Shown piece after piece: positions 24,101 to 37,800 of a stretch of 64,000 nucleotides of DNA. The position numbers and the translations under genes are program-made. Position 1 is the stretch's first letter. Each line of letters opens with the position of its first letter. The stretch spans positions 28,526,501 to 28,590,500 of the forward strand of contig NC_079879.1 in the NCBI RefSeq assembly GCF_029227915.1. Direction: 5' to 3'. The notes beneath the pieces are model-generated. The model saw only the letters and a program-made list of their open reading frames with translations. It did no database searches and had not been told where the DNA came from. The stretch comes from Hydractinia symbiolongicarpus (Eukaryota; Cnidaria; Hydrozoa; Anthoathecata; Hydractiniidae).

Positions 24101-24615
24101 ATCAAAAATGAAAACATTTTCGAAAACTACAAGTCTCATGGGCGTTAGTGGTGAAATAATAATTTAAAAAATCGTTTGGGAAATGAGTTTACTCCCTGGG
24201 TACTTTCTTTGTATACTTTTGACTATGCGGGCCAAACCCGGGATTTACGGGAAATCGCGGGTTTTCGTTTGCCGGCGATTAAACTTCTTTTATTCAGCGT
24301 CTCATCAAAAATGAAACCAATTTTGAAAACTACAAGTCTTAAGCGTTTTAGTGGTGAAAAAATAATTTAAAAAATCGTTCTGGAAATGAGTTTACTCACA
24401 GGGTACTTTTTTTGTATACATTCGACTATACGGGCCAAGCCCGGGATTTACGGGAAATCGCGGGTTTTCGTTTGCCGGCAATTAAACCTCGTTTATTCAG
24501 CGTCTCATCAAAAATGAAAACATTTTTGAAAACTACAAGACTCATGCGTTTTAGTGGTGAAAAAATAATTTAAAAAATCGTTCGGGAAATGAGTTTACTC
24601 CCTGGGTACTTTCTT
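21164..24615 (+). repeat. Class A' zone, diverged copies of class A monomers
   Basis: It begins with 'gattatgcgggccaag' at 21,164 (matched at 58,093). It contains class A marker monomers: 'aagtcg/gtgtcacc' at 22,383; 'ctttacaggcc' near 22,586 and 23,195; 'gagtatacgtgcc' near 24,007. Many private substitutions are present, and the order is shuffled relative to 1-6.7 kb. No non-satellite sequence is seen. Confidence 0.75.
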
Positions 24616-26643
24616 TGTATACTTTTGACTATACGGGCCGAGTCCGGGATTTACGGGAAATCGCGGGTTTTCGTTTGCCGGCGATTAAATTTCTTTTATT
24701 CAGCGTCTCATCAAAAATGAAAACATTTTTGAAAACTACAAGTCTCATGGGCTTTAGTGGTGAAATAATAATTTAAAAAATCGTTCGGGAAATGAGTTTA
24801 CACCCTGGGTACTTTCTTTGTATACTTTTGACTTTACAGGCCGAGTCCGGGATTTACGGGAAATCGCAGGTTTTCGTTTGCCGGCGATTAAACTTCTTTT
24901 ATTCAGCGCCTCATCAAAAATGAAAACAAGTTTGAAGACTACAAGTCTCATGCGTTTTAGTGGTGAAAAAATAATTTAAAAAATCGTTCGGGAAATGAGT
25001 TTACTCCCTGGGTACTTTCTTTGTATACTTTTGACTATACGGGCCAAGCCCGGGATTTACGGGAAATCGCGGGTTTTCGTTTGCCGGCGATTAAACCACT
25101 TTCATTAAGCGTCTCATCAAAAATGAAGACATTTCTGAAAACTACAAGTCTCATGCGTTTTAGTGGTGAAAAAATAATTTAAAAAATAGTTCGGGAAATG
25201 AGTTTACTCCCTGGGTACTTTCTTTGTATACTTTTGACTATACGGGCCGAGTCCGGGATTTACGGGAAATCGCGGGTTTTCGTTTGCCGGCGATCAAACT
25301 TCTTTTATTCAGCGTCTCATCAAAAATGAAAACATTTTTAAAAACTACAAGTCTCATGCGTTTTAGTGGTGAAAAAATAATTTAAAAAATCGTTCGGGAA
25401 ATGAGTTTACTCCCTGGGTACTTTCTTTGTATACTTTTGACTATACGGGCCAAGCCCGGGATTTACGGGAAATCGCGGGTTTTCGTTTGCCGGCGATTAA
25501 ACCACTTTCATTAAGCGTCTCATCAAAAATGAAAACATTTCTGAAAACTACAAGTCTCATGCGTTTTAGTGGTGAAAAAATAATTTAAAAAATCGTTCGG
25601 GAAATGAGTTTACTCCCTGGGTACTTTCTTTGTATACTTTTGACTATACGGGCCGAGTCCGGGATTTACGGGAAATCGCGGGTTTTCGTTTGCCGGCGAT
25701 TAAACTTCTTTAATTCAGCGTCTCATCAAAAATGAAAACATTTTAAAAAACTACAAGTCTCATGGGCTTTAGTGGTGAAATAATAATTTAAAAAATCGTT
25801 TGGGAAGTTAGTTTACTCCCTGGGTACTTTCTTTGTATACTTTTGACTATACGGGCCGAGTCCGGGATTTACGGGAAATCGCAGGTTTTCGTTTGCCGGC
25901 GATTAAACTTCTTTTATTCAGCGTCTCATCAAAAATGAAAACATTTTTGAAAACTACAATTCTCATGCGTTTTAGTGGTGAAAAAATAAATTAAAAAATC
26001 GTTCGGGAAATAAGTTTACTCCCTGGGTACTTTCTTTGTATACTTTTGAGTATACGTGCCGAGTCCGGGATTTACGGGAAATCGCAGGTTTTTGTTTGCC
26101 GGCAATTAAACTTCTTTTATTCAGCGTCTCATCAAAAATGAAAACATTTTTGATAACTACAAAACTCATGCGTTTTGGGGGGGAAAGTAATATAAAAAAT
26201 CGTTCGGGTAATGAGTTTACTCCCTGGGTACTTTCTTTGTATACTTTTGACTATACGGGCCGAGTCCGGGATTTACGGGGAGTCGCGGGTTTTCGTTTGC
26301 CGGCGATTAAACTTCTTTTATTCAGCGTCTCATCAAAAATGAAAGCATTTTTGAAAACTACAAGTCTCATGCGTTTTAGTGGTGAAAACATAATTTAAAA
26401 AATCGTTTTGGAAATGAGTTTACTCACAGGGTACTTTCTTTGTATACATTCGACTATACGGGCCAAGCCCGGGATTTACGGGAAATCGCGGGTTTTCGTT
26501 TGCCGGCGATTAAACCACTTTCATTAAGCGTCTCATCAAAAATGAAAACATTTCTGAAAACTACAAGTATCATGCGTTTTAGTGGTGAAAAAATAATTTA
26601 AAAAATCGTTCGGGAAATGAGTTTACTCCCTGGGTACTTTCTT
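24616..26643 (+). repeat. Class A higher-order unit in second cycle (10 monomers, 2,028 bp)
   Basis: The order of monomers follows 2230-4257: 'ctttacaggcc', 'ccaag', 'gatcaaac', 'ccaag', 'acattttaaaaaac', 'aaataaatta', G7 (at 26,037), 'ggggag', 'attcg'. It is the same length as that stretch (2,028 bp). This is a clear long-distance copy of the class A unit about 22.4 kb away. Confidence 0.8.
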
Positions 26644-28472
26644 TGTATACTTTTGACTATACGGGCCGAGTCCGGGATTTACGGGAAATCGCGGGTTTTC
26701 GTTTGCGGGCGATTAAACCACTTTCATTAAGCGTCTCATCAAAAATGAAAACATTTCTGAAAACTACAAGTCTCATGCGTTTTAGTGGTGAAAAAATAAT
26801 TTAAAAATTCGTTCGGGAAATAAGTTTACTCACTGGGTACTTTCCTTGTATACTTTTGACTATACGGACCAAGCCCGGGATTTACGGGAAATCGCGGGTT
26901 TTCGTTTGCCAGCGATTAAACCACTTTCATTAAGCGTCTCATCAAAAATGAAAACATTTCTGAAAACTACAAGTCTCATGCGTTTTAGTGGTGAAAAAAT
27001 AATTTAAAAAATCGTTCGGGAAATGAGTTTACTCCCTGGGTACTTTCTTTGTATACTTTTGACTATACGGGCCGAGTCCGGGATTTACGGGAAATCGCGG
27101 GTTTTCGTTTGCCGGCGATTAAACTTCTTTTATTCAGCGTCTCATCAAAAATGAAAACATTTTTAAAAACTACAAGTCTCATGGGCTTTAGTGGTGAAAT
27201 AATAATTTAGAAAACCGTTTGGGAAATTAGTTTACTCCCTGGGTACTTTCTTTGTATACTTTTGACTATACGGGACGAGTCCGGCATTTACGGGAAATCG
27301 CGGGTTTTCGTTTGCCGGCGATTAAACCACTTTCATTAAGCGTCTCATCAAAAATGAAAACATTTCTGAAAACTACAAGTCTCATGCGTTTTAGTGGTGA
27401 AAAAATAATTTAAAAAATCGTTCGGGAAATGAGTTTACTCCCTGGGTACTTTCTTTGTATACTTTTGACTATACGGGCCGAGTCCGGGATTTACGGGAAA
27501 TCGCGGGTTTTCGTTTGCCGGCGATTAAACTTCTTTTATTCAGCGTCTCATCAAAAATGAAAACATTTTTAAAAACTACAAGTCTCATGGGCTTTAGTGG
27601 TGAAATAATAATTTAAAAAATCGTTTGGGAAATTAGTTTACTCCCTGGGTACTTTCTTTGTATACTTTTGACTATACGGGCCGAGTCCGGCATTTACGGG
27701 AAATCGCAGGTTTTCGTTTGCCGGCGATTAAACTTCTTTTATTCAGCGTCTCATCAAAAATGAAAACATTTTTTAAAAACTACAAGTCTCATGTGCGTTA
27801 GTGGTGAAATAATAATTTAAAAAATCGTTTGGGAAATGAGTTTACTCCCTGGGTACTTTCTTTGTATACTTTTGACTATACGGGCCGAGTCCGGGATTTA
27901 CGGGAAATCGCGGGTTTTCGTTTGCCGGCGATTAAACCACTTTCATTAAGCGTCTCATCAAAAATGAAAACATTTCTGAAAACTACAAGTCTCATGCGTT
28001 TTAGTGGTGAAAAAATAATTTAAAAAATCGTTCGGGAAATGAGTTTACTCCCTGGGTACTTTCTTTGTATACTTTTGACTATACGGGCCGAGTCCGGGAT
28101 TTACGGGAAATCGCGGGTTTTCGTTTGCCGGCGATTAAACTTCTTTTATTCAGCGTCTCATCAAAAATGAAAACATTTTTAAAAACTACAAGTCTCATGG
28201 GCTTTAGTGGTGAAATAATAATTTAAAAAATCGTTTGGGAAATTAGTTTACTCCCTGGGTACTTTCTTTGTATACTTTTGACTATACGGGCCGAGTCCGG
28301 CATTTACGGGAAATCGCAGGTTTTCGTTTGCCGGCGATTAAACTTCTTTTATTCAGCGTCTCATCAAAAATGAAAACATTTTTTAAAAACTACAAGTCTC
28401 ATGGGCGTTAGTGGTGAAATAATAATTTAAAAAATCGTTTGGGAAATGAGTTTACTCCCTGGGTACTTTCTT
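26644..28472 (+). repeat. Class T' zone with 3-monomer (610-bp) duplication
   Basis: Monomers at 27,456, 27,659 and 27,863 recur from 28,066 (610 bp), sharing 'ccggcattt' and the T6 run. The zone resembles 10.9-12.4 kb but with a different number of monomers per repeat. A hybrid at 27,253 joins a 'gggacgag/ggcattt' front to a 'ccactttcattaag' back. Confidence 0.78.
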
Positions 28473-28602
28473 TGTATACTTTTGAGTATACGGGCCGAGT
28501 CCGGGGTTTACGGGAAATGGCGGGTTTTCGTTTGCCGGCGATTAAACTTCTTTTATTCAGCGTGTCATCAAAAATGAAAACATTTTTAAAAACTACAAGT
28601 CT

Positions 28603-30835
28603 CATGGGCTTTAGTGGTGAAATAATAATTTAAAAAATCGTTCTGGAAATGAGTTTACACCCTGGGTACTTTCTTTGTATACTTTTGACTATACGGGCCG
28701 AGTCCGGGATTTACGGGAAATCGCAGGTTTTCGTTTGCCGGCGATTAAACTTCTTTTATTCAGCTTCTCATCAAAAATGAAAACATTTTTGAAAACTACA
28801 AGTCTCATGCGTTTTAGTGGTGAAAAAATAATTTAAAAAATCGTTCGGGAAATGAGTTTACTCCCTGGGTACTTTCTTTGTATACTTTTGATTATACGGG
28901 CCGAGTCCGGGGTTTACGGGAAATGGCGGGTTTTTGTTTGCCGGCGATTAAACTGCTTTTATTCAGCGTCTCATCAAAAATGAAAACATTTTTGAAAACT
29001 ACAAGTCTCATGCGTTTTAGTGGTGAAAAAATAGTATAAAAAATCGTTCGGGAAATGAGTTTACTCCCTGGGTACTTTCTTTGTATACTTTTGACTAACC
29101 GGGCCGAGTCCGGGGTTTACGGGAAATGGCGGGTTTTCGTTTGCCGGCGATTAAACTTCTTTTATTCCGCGTCTCATCAAAAATGAAAACATTTTTAAAA
29201 ACTACAAGTCTCATGCGTTTTAGTGGTGAAAATATAATTTAAAAAATCGTTTTGGAAATGAGTTTACTCACAGGGTACTTTCTTTGTATACATTCGACTA
29301 TACGGGCCAAGCCCGGGATTTACGGGAAGTCGCGGGTTTTCGTTTGCCAGCGATTAAACCACTTTCATTAAGCGTCTCATCAAAAATGAAAACATTTCTG
29401 AAAACTACAAGTCTCATGCGTTTTAGTGGGGAAAAAATAATTTAAAAAATCGTTCGGGAAATGAGTTTACTCCCTGGGTACTTTCTTTGTATACTTTTGA
29501 TTATACGGGCCGAGTCCGGGGTTTACGGGAAATGGCGGGTTTTTGTTTGCCGGCGATTAAACTGCTTTTATTCAGCGTCTCATCAAAAATGAAAATATTT
29601 TTAAAAACTACAAGTCTCATGCGTTTTAGTGGTGAAAAAATAGTATAAAAAATCGTTCGGGAAATGAGTTTACTCCCTGGGTACTTTCTTTGTATACTTT
29701 TGACTATCCGGGCCGAGTCCGGGGTTTACGGGAAATGGCGGGTTTTCGTTTGCCGGCGATTAAACTTCTTTTATTCCGCGTCTCATCAAAAATGAAAACA
29801 TTTTTAAAAACTACAAGTCTCATGCGTTTTAGTGGTGAAAATATAATTTAAAAAATCGTTTTGGAAATGAGTTTACTCACAGGGTACTTTCTTTGTATAC
29901 ATTCGACTATACGGGCCAAGCCCGGGATTTACGGGAAATCGCGGGTTTTCGTTTGCCAGCGATTAAACCACTTTCATTAAGCGTCTCATCAAAAATGAAA
30001 ACATTTCTGAAAACTACAAGTCTCATGCGTTTTAGTGGGGAAAAAATAATTTAAAAAATCGTTCGGGAAATGAGTTTACTCCCTGGGTACTTTCTTTCTA
30101 TACTTTTGAGTATACGGGCCGAGTCCGGGGTTTACGGGAAATGGCGGGTTTTCGTTTGCCGGCGATTAAACTTCTTTTATTCAGCGTGTCATCAAAAATG
30201 AAAACATTTTTAAAAACTACAAGTCTCATGGGCTTTAGTGGTGAGATAATAATTTAAAAAATCGTTCTGGAAATGAGTTTACACCCTGGGTACTTTCTTT
30301 GTATACTTTTGACTATACGGGCCGAGTCCGGGATTTTCGGGAAATCGCAGGTTTTCGTTTGCCGGCGATTAAACTTCTTTTATTCAGCTTCTCATCAAAA
30401 ATGAAAACATTTTTGAAAACTACAAGTCTCATGGGTTTTAGTGGTGAAAAAATAATTTAAAAAATCGTTCGGGAAATGAGTTTACTCCCTGGGTACTTTC
30501 TTTGTATACTTTTGATTATACGGGCCGAGTCCGGGGTTTACGGGAAATGGCGGGTTTTTGTTTGCCGGCGATTAAACTGCTTTTATTCAGCGTCTCATCA
30601 AAAATGAAAACATTTTTGAAAACTACAAGTCTCATGCGTTTTAGTGGTGAAAAAATAGTATAAAAAATCGTTCGGGAAATGAGTTTACTCCCTGGGTACT
30701 TTCTTTGTATACTTTTGACTATCAGGGCCGAGTCCGGGGTTTACGGGAAATGGCGGTTTTCGTTTGCCGGCTATTAAACTTCTTTTATTCCGCGTCTCAT
30801 CAAAAATGAAAACATTTTTAAAAACTACAAGTCTC
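28603..30835 (+). repeat. Class B unit, copy 1 (about 2,232 bp, 11 monomers)
   Basis: Markers are 'cagcttctcatc', 'gattatacgg' with 'actgctttt' and 'atagtata', 'gactatccgg' with 'ttccgcg' and 'gaaaatataa', attcg monomers with 'gccagcg' and 'gtgggg', and a rare 'ctttctatac' at 30,097. All recur about 2,232 bp downstream. The 5' breakpoint lies in shared sequence, so it is approximate. Confidence 0.82.
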
Positions 30836-33068
30836 ATGGGCTTTAGTGGTGAAATAATAATTTAAAAAATCGTTCTGGAAATGAGTTTACACCCTGGGTA
30901 CTTTCTTTGTATACTTTTGACTATACGGGCCGAGTCCGGGATTTACGGGAAATCGCAGGTTTTCGTTTGCCGGCGATTAAACTTCTTTTATTCAGCTTCT
31001 CATCAAAAATGAAAACATTTTTGAAAACTACAAGTCTCATGCGTTTTAGTGGTGAAAAAATAATTTAAAAAATCGTTCGGGAAATGAGTTTACTCCCTGG
31101 GTACTTTCTTTGTATACTTTTGATTATACGGGCCGAGTCCGGGGTTTACGGGAAATGGCGGGTTTTTGTTTGCCGGCGATTAAACTGCTTTTATTCAGCG
31201 TCTCATCAAAAATGAAAACATTTTTGAAAACTACAAGTCTCATGCGTTTTAGTGGTGAAAAAATAGTATAAAAAATCGTTCGGGAAATGAGTTTACTCCC
31301 TGGGTACTTTCTTTGTATACTTTTGACTATCCGGGCCGAGTCCGGGGTTTACGGGAAATGGCGGGTTTTCGTTTGCCGGCGATTAAACTTCTTTTATTCC
31401 GCGTCTCATCAAAAATGAAAACATTTTTAAAAACTACAAGTCTCATGCGTTTTAGTGGTGAAAATATAATTTAAAAAATCGTTTTGGAAATGAGTTTACT
31501 CACAGGGTACTTTCTTTGTATACATTCGACTATACGGGCGAAGCCCGGGATTTACGGGAAGTCGCGGGTTTTCGTTTGCCAGCGATTAAACCACTTTCAT
31601 TAAGCGTCTCATCAAAAATGAAAACATTTCTGAAAACTACAAGTCTCATGCGTTTTAGTGGGGAAAAAATAATTTAAAAAATCGTTCGGGAAATGAGTTT
31701 ACTCCCTGGGTACTTTCTTTGTATACTTTTGATTATACGGGCCGAGTCCGGGGTTTACGGGAAATGGCGGGTTTTTGTTTGCCGGCGATTAAACTGCTTT
31801 TATTCAGCGTCTCATCAAAAATGAAAATATTTTTGAAAACTACAAGTCTCATGCGTTTTAGTGGTGAAAAAATAGTATAAAAAATCGTTCGGGAAATGAG
31901 TTTACTCCCTGGGTACTTTCTTTGTATACTTTTGACTATCCGGGCCGAGTCCGGGGTTTACGGGAAATGGCGGGTTTTTGTTTGCCGGCGATTAAACTTC
32001 TTTTATTCCGCGTCTCATCAAAAATGAAAACATTTTTAAAAACTACAAGTCTCATGCGTTTTAGTGGTGAAAATATAATTTAAAAAATCGTTTTGGAAAT
32101 GAGTTTACTCACAGGGTACTTTCTTTGTATACATTCGACTATACGGGCCAAGCCCGGGATTTACGGGAAATCGCGGGTTTTCGTTTGCCAGCGATTAAAC
32201 CACTTTCATTAAGCGTCTCATCAAAAATGAAAACATTTCTGAAAACTACAAGTCTCATGCGTTTTAGTGGGGAAAAAATAATTTAAAAAATCGTTCGGGA
32301 AATGAGTTTACTCCCTGGGTACTTTCTTTCTATACTTTTGAGTATACGGGCCGAGTCCGGGGTTTACGGGAAATGGCGGGTTTTCGTTTGCCGGCGATTA
32401 AACTTCTTTTATTCAGCGTGTCATCAAAAATGAAAACATTTTTAAAAACTACAAGTCTCATGGGCTTTAGTGGTGAGATAATAATTTAAAAAATCGTTCT
32501 GGAAATGAGTTTACACCCTGGGTACTTTCTTTGTATACTTTTGACTATACGGGCCGAGTCCGGGATTTTCGGGAAATCGCAGGTTTTCGTTTGCCGGCGA
32601 TTAAACTTCTTTTATTCAGCTTCTCATCAAAAATGAAAACATTTTTGAAAACTACAAGTCTCATGGGTTTTAGTGGTGAAAAAATAATTTAAAAAATCGT
32701 TCGGGAAATGAGTTTACTCCCTGGGTACTTTCTTTGTATACTTTTGATTATACGGGCCGAGTCCGGGGTTTACGGGAAATGGCGGGTTTTTGTTTGCCGG
32801 CGATTAAACTGCTTTTATTCAGCGTCTCATCAAAAATGAAAACATTTTTGAAAACTACAAGTCTCATGCGTTTTAGTGGTGAAAAAATAGTATAAAAAAT
32901 CGTTCGGAAAATGAGTTTACTCCCTGGGTACTTTCTTTGTATACTTTTGACTATCAGGGCCGAGTCCGGGGTTTACGGGAAATGGCGGGTTTTCGTTTGC
33001 CGGCGATTAAACTTCTTTTATTCCGCGTCTCATCAAAAATGAAAACATTTTTAAAAACTACAAGTCTC
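30836..33068 (+). repeat. Class B unit, copy 2
   Basis: It repeats 28,603-30,835; for example, the 'ctttctatac' variant recurs at 32,329 and 'gagataataa' near 32,475. The junction monomer at 30,706 is a hybrid: a 'gactatcagg/ggctattaaac/ttccgcg' front matched to a 'gggctttag/aataataa' end. This marks an in-register exchange. Confidence 0.82.
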
Positions 33069-34829
33069 ATGCGTTTTAGTGGTGAAAATATAATTTAAAA
33101 AATCGTTTTGGAAAAGAGTTTACTCACAGGGTACTTTCTTTGTATACATTCGACTATACGGGCCAAGCCCGGGATTTACGGGAAATCGCGGGTTTTCGTT
33201 TGCCAGCGATTAAACCACTTTCATTAAGCGTCTCATCAAAAATGAAAACATTTCTGAAAACTACAAGTCTCATGCGTTTTAGTGGTGAGAAAATAATTTA
33301 AAAAATCGCTCGGGAAATGAGTTTACTCCCTGGGTACTTTTTTTGTATACTTTTGACTATACGGGCCGAGTCCGGGATTTACGGGAAATCTCGGTTTTTC
33401 GTTTGCCGGCTATTAAACTTCTTTTATTCAGCGTCTCATCAAAAATGAAAACATTTTTAAAAACTACAAGTCTCATGGGCTTTAGTGGTGAAATAATAAT
33501 TTAAAAAATCGTTTGGGAAATTAGTTTACTCCCTGGGTACTTTCTTTGTATACCTTTGACTATACGGGCCGAGTCCGGGATTGACGGGAAATGGCAGGTT
33601 TTCGTTTCCCGGCGATTAAACTTCTTTTATTCAGCGTCTCATCAAAAATGAAAACATTTTTGAAAACTACAATTTTCATGCGTTTTAGTGGTGGAAAAAT
33701 AAATTAAAAGATCGTTCGGGAAATGAGTTTACTCCCTGGGTACTACCTTTGTATACTTTTGACTATACGGGCCAAGCCCGGGATTTACGGGAAATCGCGG
33801 GTTTTCGTTTGCCGGCGATTAAACTTCTTTTATTCAGCGTCTCATCAGAAATGAAAACATTTTTAAAAACTACAATTCTCATGCGTTTTAGTGGTGAAAA
33901 AATAATTTAAAAAATCGTTCTGGAAATGAGTTTACTCACAGGGTACTTTCTTTGTATACATTCGACTATACGGGCATGGCCCGGGATTTACGGGAAATCG
34001 CGGGTTTTCGTTTGCCGGCGATTAAACCTCTTTCATTAATCGTCTCATCAAAAATGAAAACATTTTTAAAAACTACAAGTCTCGTGCGTTTTAGTGGTGA
34101 AAAAAAAGTTAAAAAATCGTTCTGGAAATGAGTTTACTCACAGGGTACTTTCTTTGTATACATTCGACTATACGGGCCAAGCCCGGGATTTACGGGAAAT
34201 CGCGGGTTTTCGTTTGCCGGCGATTAAACCTCTTTCATTAAGCGTCTCATCAAAAATGAAAACATTTTTAAAAACTACAAGTCTCGTGCGTTTTAGTGGG
34301 GAAAAAATAATTTAAAAAATCGTTCGGGAAATGAGTTTACTCCCTGGGTACTTTCTTTGTATACTTTTGAGTATACGGGCCGAGTCCGGGGTTTACGGGA
34401 AATGGCGCGTTTTCGTTTGCCGGCGATTAAACTTCTTTTATTCCGCGTGTCATCAAAAATGAAAACATTTTTAAAAACTACAAGTCTCATGGGCTTTAGT
34501 GGTGAAATAATAATTAAAAAAATCGTTCTGGAAATGAGTTTACACCCTGGGTACTTTCTTTGTATACTTTTGACTATACGGGCCGAGTCCGGGATTTACG
34601 GGAAATCGCAGGTTTTCGTTTGCCGGCGATTAAACTTCTTTTATTCAGCTTCTCATCAAAAATGAAAACATTTTTGAAAACTACAAGTCTCATGCGTTTT
34701 AGTGGTGAAAAAATAATTTAAAAAATCGTTCGGGAAATGAGTTTACTCCCTGGGTACTTTCTTTGTATACTTTTGAGTATACGGGCCGAGTCCGGGGTTT
34801 ACGGGAAATGGCGGGTTTTCGTTTGCCGG
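33069..34829 (+). repeat. Class C monomers upstream of the large duplications
   Basis: It holds 'gaaatctcgg' with 'ggctattaaac', 'tatacctttgac' with 'attgacgg', 'ctacctttgtatac' with 'catcagaaatg', two successive attcg monomers with 'ctcgtgcg', and 'gagtatacgg' with 'gcgcgttttcg'. The same order recurs 11 monomers later (about 2,232 bp; e.g. 'gcgcg' near 34,404 and 36,637). Confidence 0.78.
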
Positions 34830-37800
34830 CGATTAAACTTCTTTTATTCAGCGTGTCATCAAAAATGAAAACATTTTTGAAAACTACAAGTCTCATGCGT
34901 TTTAGTGGTGAAAAAATAGTATAAAAAATCGTTCGGGAAATGAGTTTACTCCCTGGGTACTTTCTTTGTATACTTTTGATTATACGGGCCGAGTCCGGGG
35001 TTTACGGGAAATGGCGGGTTTTTGTTTGCCGGCGATTAAACTGCTTTTATTCAGCGTCTCATCAAAAATGAAAACATTTTTGAAAACTACAAGTCTCATG
35101 CGTTTTAGTGGTGAAAAAATAGTATAAAAAATCGTTCGGGAAATGAGTTTACTCCCTGGGTACTTTCTTTGTATACTTTTGACTATCCGGGCCGAGTCCG
35201 GGGTTTACGGGAAATGGCGGGTTTTCGTTTGCCGGCGATTAAACTTCTTTTATTCCGCGTCTCATCAAAAATGAAAACATTTTTAAAAACTACAAGTCTC
35301 ATGCGTTTTAGTGGTGAAAATATAATTTAAAAAATCGTTTTGGAAATGAGTTTACTCACAGGGTACTTTCTTTGTATACATTCGACTATACGGGCCAAGC
35401 CCGGGATTTACGGGAAATCGCGGGTTTTCGTTTGCCAGCGATTAAACCACTTTCATTAAGCGTCTCATCAAAAATGAAAACATTTCTGAAAACTACAAGT
35501 CTCATGCGTTTTAGTGGTGAGAAAATAATTTAAAAAATCGCTCGGGAAATGAGTTTACTCCCTGGGTACTTTCTTTGTATACTTTTGACTATACGGGCCG
35601 AGTCCGGGATTTACGGGAAATCTCGGTTTTTCGTTTGCCGGCTATTAAACGTCTTTTATTCAGCGTCTCATCAAAAATGAAAACATTTTTAAAAACTACA
35701 AGTCTCATGGGCTTCAGTGGTGAAATAATAATTTAAAAAATCGTTTGGGAAATTAGTTTACTCCCTGGGTACTTTCTTTGTATACCTTTGACTATACGGG
35801 CCGAGTCCGGGATTGACGGGAAATCGCAGGTTTTCGTTTGCCGGCGATTAAACTTCTTTTATTCAGCGTCTCATCAAAAATGAAAACATTTTTGAAAACT
35901 ACAATTTTCATGCGTTTTAGTGGTGGAAAAATAAATTAAAAGATCGTTCGGGAAATGACTTTACTCCCTGGGTACTACCTTTGTATACTTTTGACTATAC
36001 GGGCCAAGCCCGGGATTTACGGAAAATCGCGGGTTTTCGTTTGCCGGCGATTAAACTTCTTTTATTCAGCGTCTCATCAGAAATGAAAACATTTTTAAAA
36101 ACTACAATTCTCATGCGTTTTAGTGGTGAAAAAATAATTTAAAAAATCGTTCTGGAAATGAGTTTACTCACAGGGTACTTTCTTTGTATACATTCGACTA
36201 TACGGGCCAAGCCCGGGATTTACGGGAAATCGCGGGTTTTCGTTTGCCGGCGATTAAACCTCTTTCATTGAGCGTCTCATCAAAAATGAAAATATTTTTA
36301 AAAACTACAAGTCTCGTGCGTTTTAGTGGTGAAAAAAAAGTTAAAAAATCGTTCTGGAAATGAGTTTACTCACAGGGTACTTTCTTTGTATACATTCGAC
36401 TATACGGGCCAAGCCCGGGATTTACGGGAAATCGCGGGTTTTCGTTTGCCGGCGATTAAACCTCTTTCATTAAGCGTCTCATCAAAAATGAAAACATTTT
36501 TAAAAACTACAAGTCTCGTGCGTTTTAGTGGGGAAAAAATAATTTAAAAAATCGTTCGGGAAATGAGTTTACTCCCTGGGTACTTTCTTTGTATACTTTT
36601 GAGTATACGGGCCGAGTCCGGGGTTTACGGGAAATGGCGCGTTTTCGTTTGCCGGCGATTAAACTTCTTTTATTCAGCGTGTCATCAAAAATGAAAACAT
36701 TTTTAAAAACTACAAGTCTCATGGGCTTTAGTGGTGAAATAATAATTAAAAAAATCGTTCTGGAAATGAGTTTACACCCTGGGTACTTTCTTTGTATACT
36801 TTTGACTATACGGGCCGAGTCCGGGATTTACGGGAAATCGCAGGTTTTCGTTTGCCGGCGATTAAACTTCTTTTATTCAGCTTCTCATCAAAAATGAAAA
36901 CATTTTTGAAAACTACAAGTCTCATGCGTTTTAGTGGTGAAAAAATAATTTAAAAAATCGTTCGGGAAATGAGTTTACTCCCTGGGTACTTTCTTTGTAT
37001 ACTTTTGATTATACGGGCCGAGTCCGGGGTTTACGGGAAATGGCGGGTTTTTGTTTGCCGGCGATTAAACTGCTTTTATTCAGCGTCTCATCAAAAATGA
37101 AAACATTTTTGAAAACTACAAGTCTCATGCGTTTTAGTGGTGAAAAAATAGTATAAAAAATCGTTCGGGAAATGAGTTTACTCCCTGGGTACTTTCTTTG
37201 TATACTTTTGACTATCCGGGCCGAGTCCGGGGTTTACGGGAAATGGCGGGTTTTCGTTTGCCGGCGATTAAACTTCTTTTATTCCGCGTCACATCAAAAA
37301 TGAAAACATTTTTAAAAACTACAAGTCTCATGCGTTTTAGTGGTGAAAATATAATTTAAAAAATCGTTTTGGAAATGAGTTTACTCACAGGGTACTTTCT
37401 TTGTATACATTCGACTATACGGGCCAAGCCCGGGATTTACGGGAAATCGCGGGTTTTCGTTTGCCAGCGATTAAACCACTTTCATTAAGCGTCTCATCAA
37501 AAATGAAAACATTTCTGAAAACTACAAGTCTCATGCGTTTTAGTGGTGAGAAAATAATTTAAAAAATCGCTCGTGAAATGAGTTTACTCCCTGGGTACTT
37601 TCTTTGTATACTTTTGACTATACGGGCCGAGTGCGGGAATTACGGGAAATCTCGGTTTTTCGTTTGCCGGCGATTAAACTTCTTTTATTCAGCGTCTCAT
37701 CAAAAATGAAAACATTTTTAAAAACTACAAGTCTCATGGGCTTTAGTGGTGAAATAATAATTTAAAAAATCGTTTGGGAAATTAGTTTACTCCGTGGGTA

